This document shows, piece after piece, positions 59,589 to 64,000 of a stretch of DNA of 64,000 nucleotides. This DNA is from Nemertoderma westbladi. Lineage: Eukaryota > Xenacoelomorpha > Nemertodermatida > Nemertodermatidae. The position numbers and the translations under genes were made by a program. The notes under the pieces are model-generated. The model was not told the DNA's origin. It saw only the letters and a program-made list of their open reading frames with translations, and made no database searches. Position 1 is the stretch's first letter. Each line of letters opens with the position of its first letter. Location of the stretch: the NCBI GenBank assembly GCA_032718475.1, contig JAUCBJ010001755.1, positions 1 through 64,000 of the forward strand, in the 5' to 3' direction.

Positions 59589-61377
59589 AAGACATGGTTA
59601 GATTAATTAAGAAAGGTATTCGAGATCAAGAGTACTGTATGAAGATGGGGGTTATTAGATAATGCCATAAACATGTTCATATATAAAATATATTTCAAAC
59701 ACATGAAAGCAAACTATATGCCGAGCTACACTGGCCTACAGTATATCAGGCTATACCAACCTATAATGAGTCATACAGACATATACCAAGATAATACTGT
59801 ACCTACCACCTATACCGAGCTGCACATACATATACCACTAATTCCACATATGAAACATCTGATCAAAGAGACCTTAAAAAGGTAGCTAGAATTTTGAGAC
59901 TGGGATTGGGATCTAATTGGCAAATTTATGGTACTACATATAAGTTCTCTCGCACGGGGGAGGCTTGCGGAGTAATTTACTAACTTACAGATGATCGATA
60001 CGGTGTAGATTACGGCGGTATAGTTCTCTATGGCCTTGATTTTTATGTCCGTTTAATATTTACTTTTTTGTACTTTTTTCGAATTTTACGTGATGATTTT
60101 ATAGTCCATTGAAAGACGTTTTATATCCGTGTTTCTTTAAAAGGTCAGACTGATCTCTGGATTGTTGGAGTGTGCGGGATCAGGGGATCCCGACCGGTTT
60201 ATCACGTTACGCGTCACCGTGTTATTTGGGAAAAAGATAATAGTTCGTTGTTATCGCTCTGATATTGATGTAGACTAAATGATATAATATATGTGACAGC
60301 ACAGTTGACAGATATAGTGAAAGTCAGATAATGAATGTTATACCGGTAGTGACGGTGACGGTACGAAATGTCACCGATCTGCACTAGATGACTGAGATAA
60401 CTAAACTGACCGGCACGGTATGCAATATAATATATGTGATTGTCACTCCTACATTACTTTGGCCTCTCAATCTAGCGGATGCTTCCCTCGCCCTTATTGG
60501 CTAATAGTCTAATTCTCGGCTCCCACCTCTGTGGGAGTGCTTCCCCCCCCCCCCCCCCCCCCCCGCTGCTGTTACTTTCCCTCTCGAGGTGGTTTGACCT
60601 CTAACCTCCCTTTGTGTGGCCTTCGGGGCTGTGTGTTGTCCCCGTTATTGGGTGTGATACGAGATTAGTTGTGATTAACCTCGTATCCCCAATATTGCTG
60701 AAAAGGGCACCACTTCCCAACTTTATGGGGTAATGGAGCAGAATTGAATCCGCTCACACTCCCCCCCATGCTATCTTCCCGGTGAGAAGATAGCATCAAC
60801 CTCTGAGTGCGCTTCAATTCCGCTGGAACCCGATCTACTATCGGGTGTGGGGTGGAGTTCTCTTACTTGGAGTCGGCTTTCCAGGCCGCAACCTCTGGGT
60901 ATAATATTACTACCCCTTCTTGGTGCAACCGCAACCTATGTTGCACCAAGACATCTGGCGTTTCGGTTTGAGACAATTGTGGATTCTCACACAATTTTAA
61001 AAAGCTCTCACTCTCTAAACTCAACCTTCTCACTCTAACTCCACTTACTCTCTCTAACTCCACTCTAACTCCACTGTGCTCTCTCCCCACACCTGAATCG
61101 CACTCGTCTGCACTCTCTCTCGGATCCTGTCAACACCTCTTCTCCATACTTCCCTATACACTTATATTCCCAAAGGCGCTAAGTTTCTTATGCTATCATA
61201 CCCTGTGCTATCATTCTACCTACTTACTACTTACTTGCTACTTACTATCTAACTCTCTTACTACTTACTTACTAACTACTTACTATCTAACTCTCTAACT
61301 CTAACTAGCTCTCTAACTCTACTAACTCTCTGACTCCTCTAAGTCTACTAACTCACTATCTCTGCTAACTCTCTAAC
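59589..61377. other. No gene recognised; region downstream of the BEL-like ORF
   Basis: Contains a 22-C run (60543-60564), a pair of inverse phrases around 60720-60830 (TGGAGCAGAATTGAATCCGC and CTTCAATTCCGCTGGAACCC) and, from about 61000, a C/T-rich stretch with CTAACTCTCTAACT-type repeats. If the gag-protease ORF belongs to an LTR element, its 3' end or LTR may lie here, but no repeated LTR is inside the window. Confidence 0.4.
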
Positions 61378-61380
61378 TAC

Positions 61381-61556
61381 GTGGCGCTTTCGGTGCCCAC
61401 AACCACTCTCTCCTACTACCTCTATCTACGTGGCGCTTTCGGTGCCCACAACCCCTCTACTACTACTTTCTACATGGCGCTTTCGATGCCCACAACCTCT
61501 CTACTACTACTTTCTACGTGGCGCTTCCGGTGCCCACAACCCCTCTACTACTACTC
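61381..61556. repeat. 44-49-bp tandem repeat, four copies
   Basis: Copies of GTGGCGCTTTCGGTGCCCAC plus AACCCCTCTACTACTACTTT start at 61381, 61430, 61474 and 61518. The plus frames open through it are repeat artefacts. Confidence 0.8.
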
Positions 61557-61995
61557 GTGGCATATCAATATACCACACTCCCTTACTGCCTACTTCTAAC
61601 CTAACGGTACTGCGTACCCCCCCTACTCCCGTGGTATGTCTATATACCACACCCCTATACCCGCCGACTTCTAACTAACTTAATAACTTCTAACTACTTA
61701 CTAACTTTCTTAATTTCTACTTACTATCTAACTTCTACTAAATATTACTTTCTACTTACTATCTAACTTCTACTAACTTTCTTACTTCTAGGTTTCTACT
61801 TATTTATTATTTTATTATTTTTAATTATTTATGTGTGGGAAGGGCGTCTCGACCTCATTCCCACCCCCTCAGTCAAAAATATGGGTCGACTAAACTTCAT
61901 CTAACTTCATCTAAACTTCAAGGGCGATTCTTCCAACAGGCACTCTCCCACTGCTCCCCTTGTAGGTCATGTAGGATTCACCACACTCTCCTCGC

Positions 61996-64000
61996 CTATT
62001 CCAACTCACCAGGAATTGGTTCTCCCTCTTCTGCCACCCTAAAATCGGGTCTCTCCGCCGCCTTCTTAACTTCCTGATCTCCTGGCAGCAAAATGCCACC
62101 CTTCATCTGGTTGTCTCCCGGCGGCAGAATGGAAAGAAACTGAAAGAACAGACAAAACAGAACGAACAATAGTAATCCTATCCCTTTCCATCCTGTCTTC
62201 TTACTCGACTTCCCCCTTGTCGGTATGCCTCTCAACCGGACCGGCGTCTCTTCCGGACACTCCTCTGGACACTCCTCCGGACACTCTCCCTCCAGAGACC
62301 CCTCCGGACACTCCTCCAGACACTCCTCCGGACTGTTGTCCTCCGGACATCTCGCTGTCCACTCCTCTCCATCCCCATACCGATACTTGCTGGGAACATC
62401 CTTGTTCCATCCCATTGTCTCTAAGTCTTCCGCGTCAAATCCATTCTCCTCCGCCCTCGCTCTTACTGTTACTTCTCCGTCTGGCTTATCTACCATCTCC
62501 GGTTTCTTCTCTTCCTCCTCAACGGTGCCTGGTAGCATGCACCCTGATGTCTCCGACACCCTGTGTGGAATCTTGGTTTTAATTGGGCCGCTAAGTGTCC
62601 ATCCGAACGGCGTGAGAATCGCCGTCAGATCCCGCTGCCTGTCTTCCCCGAAGATCGTCTGTACTCTTTCGTGGGCCATCGGGCAGTCCATACCCACTAT
62701 GATGGATACCTTAGAGATGTCCACCTCCGGTATTGAAAAATCGATATCGTCCAGGAACTGGTACTGCTCGGCCTCAATGTTAGTTGGTCTCCTGGCATTT
62801 ATATTTATCGATTCTATGATCTGAATGGGGTCTATGGTTGCCCCATAGTCACATCCCGGTGCAATCGCTGATATCTCGCACCGTCCTGTCCTCATCTCCA
62901 GGACCTCATCCTTACTTGAGACAGTAGTTACCGCCAACCTACTCGGCCTCGTCTGTAACCCTATCTCCTCGGCCACCCAATTCTCCACCAGCATGAAGGC
63001 TGCTCCGCTGTCGACCAGCATTAATGTCGTAACTGATCGACCGCCCTTTCCTGATATCTTCACTGGTACTACCCCGAGTAGTACTTTCCTCTTCCTCCTT
63101 GCTCCTGTCGTGCTTGTAGCCATTGTTTGGCCTCCAGTCTCATCATCTCCTATTGCTGTTTCTCTACACTCTCCGGATCTGTGTCCTTCTACCACACAAC
63201 GATGACATAGTCCGTTTGCGTCTGTGTAGGCTACACGATCTTGTTTGGGCAACACTTGCCAGTGCTTACAACTCATGGTCTTGTGGGTTCCGTCCCTATG
63301 TAACTGACATTCGAATCCTGGATTGTAGCATTCCCTGTATAGTCCCTCATGTATCGCGCGTAGGTTTATATCTACCTGTTTACTGTTTTGGTTATCTGGA
63401 CTCGGCCTACTAGGTGTGTTGGGATTATGTTTATTTGTGTTGTTATTTTCTTTCTGTCCCTGCCATGGTGTGGCCCTACTCCCAACTAACTGTGGGCTTG
63501 TAGCCCCCTGTGTGGCCGCGTGTGGTAGGGACTGTCTTACTCTCGGGAATGGATCTGCAGGATTGTGTTCGGGTTTAGGCCTGTTGTATTCAGTCTTTGG
63601 CGCCTTCCCCAAACTATCCTCACTATAGACTGGGTCTGTAATCAACTCAGCTTCGTAGTTGAGGAAGTTTGACATTTCCTCTAGCCCTGGCTCCGCACCT
63701 TTCTTCTCCCGTGTGGAGAAGGCGATCTTCCTCCACTTGCTCCGCAGCCAGATCGGCAGTGCCTGCGCTATCGTGGTGATGTTATTAGATGCGTTGAGTT
63801 CGTATGGCGCGTCTAGCGTTTTCAGCACGATTAACGCCTTCTCTACTTTGTTTCGTCTTTATGCTGATGGGGTTATCCTGTAGGCCACCCGATGTTATAC
63901 CCCTCAGGGTTTGCCGGATGATCTTGGCTGGGTGTCCGTATTCCCTGTCTAGGGCCCGCCATGCAGTCGTGAAGCCGCCCTCGATGCCCTGATACTGCCT
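61996..64000 (-). pseudogene. BEL/Pao-like retrotransposon gag-protease (partial, no pol)
   Basis: Minus ORF of 610 codons (63828-61996), with gag continuing to the right edge in another frame (AWRALDREYGHPAKIIRQTL), so a frameshift lies near 63860. The gag end has ALPIWLRSKWRKIA; a zinc knuckle CHRCVVEGHRSGEC (about residue 208) follows; then an aspartic protease with LMLVDSGAAFMLV and, later, ILTPFGWTLSGPI, both typical of BEL/Pao. RT does not follow. The chain instead has an acidic CPEE repeat, a basic KSSKK stretch, a hydrophobic segment GLLLFVLFCLFFQFLSIL, and a stop. Domain order is read directly; the BEL/Pao call rests on motif resemblance. Confidence 0.78.

Noticed and set aside
62217-63992. 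Long plus-strand ORFs opposite the gag-protease
   Set aside because: They are antisense shadows of the minus-strand ORF and have no recognisable domains.

Overview
This is an AT-rich stretch of animal nuclear DNA. Introns have GT-AG borders, domain exons are small, non-LTR retrotransposons of several families are dense, and minisatellites are common. Extracellular modules (fibronectin type II, LamG-like, EGF, calcium-binding EGF, thrombospondin type 1) and recurring TAGGCCTA words suggest a marine invertebrate, perhaps a deuterostome. That placement is inference; the species cannot be read from the sequence.

One host gene dominates, on the minus strand from 56945 to at least 8718. It starts with a signal-peptide exon, followed by FnII, LamG-like/ConA-like, EGF, FnII, five EGF exons, three calcium-binding EGF-type exons and four TSP1 exons. 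No stop codon is reached, so the 3' end lies beyond the left edge or was not recognised. Every junction I could place is phase 1 and every internal exon is a multiple of three (213, 648, 114, 213, 5 x 114, 141, 123, 138, 4 x 147 nt). This is the pattern of exon shuffling. Two parts grew by recent tandem duplication: the TSP1 exons (1.26-kb unit, 8.69-11.2 kb) and the EGF exons (37.6-44.2 kb).

Introns and flanks are full of mobile DNA. From left: an inverted LINE-B 5' end and a 37-bp minisatellite (1-740); a degraded CR1/L2-like LINE (LINE-A, 1.1-5.0 kb); an RTE-like LINE with a head-to-head 5' fragment (LINE-B, 5.05-8.24 kb); an I-like LINE (LINE-D) split by a nearly complete CR1-type LINE with 2A-like and PHD motifs (LINE-C, 12.8-19.0 kb); a 21-bp TTAATTAA array (20 kb); scrambled LINE-B pieces with an hAT-like element inserted (20.9-25.1 kb); RT fragments (26.0-27.9 kb); a 19-bp minisatellite (29.3-29.9 kb); a nest of inverted repeats with a 57-bp palindrome (32.5-35.2 kb); a 22-bp minisatellite open in all three forward frames (36.2-36.8 kb); a tRNA-derived SINE (38 kb); further LINE pieces (41.5-44.8 kb); a foldback-like element of inverted 30-bp arrays (45.5-48.5 kb); a poly-G/poly-C capped repeat element (51.2-52.8 kb); more LINE remains (54.9-58.6 kb); a small MITE (59.4 kb); and at the right edge a BEL/Pao-like gag-protease ORF (62.0-64.0 kb, minus).

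The host gene probably encodes a secreted or extracellular-matrix adhesion or recognition protein. The rest is mostly parasitic DNA, but its nested insertions, target-site duplications and paralogous empty sites give a readable order of events.
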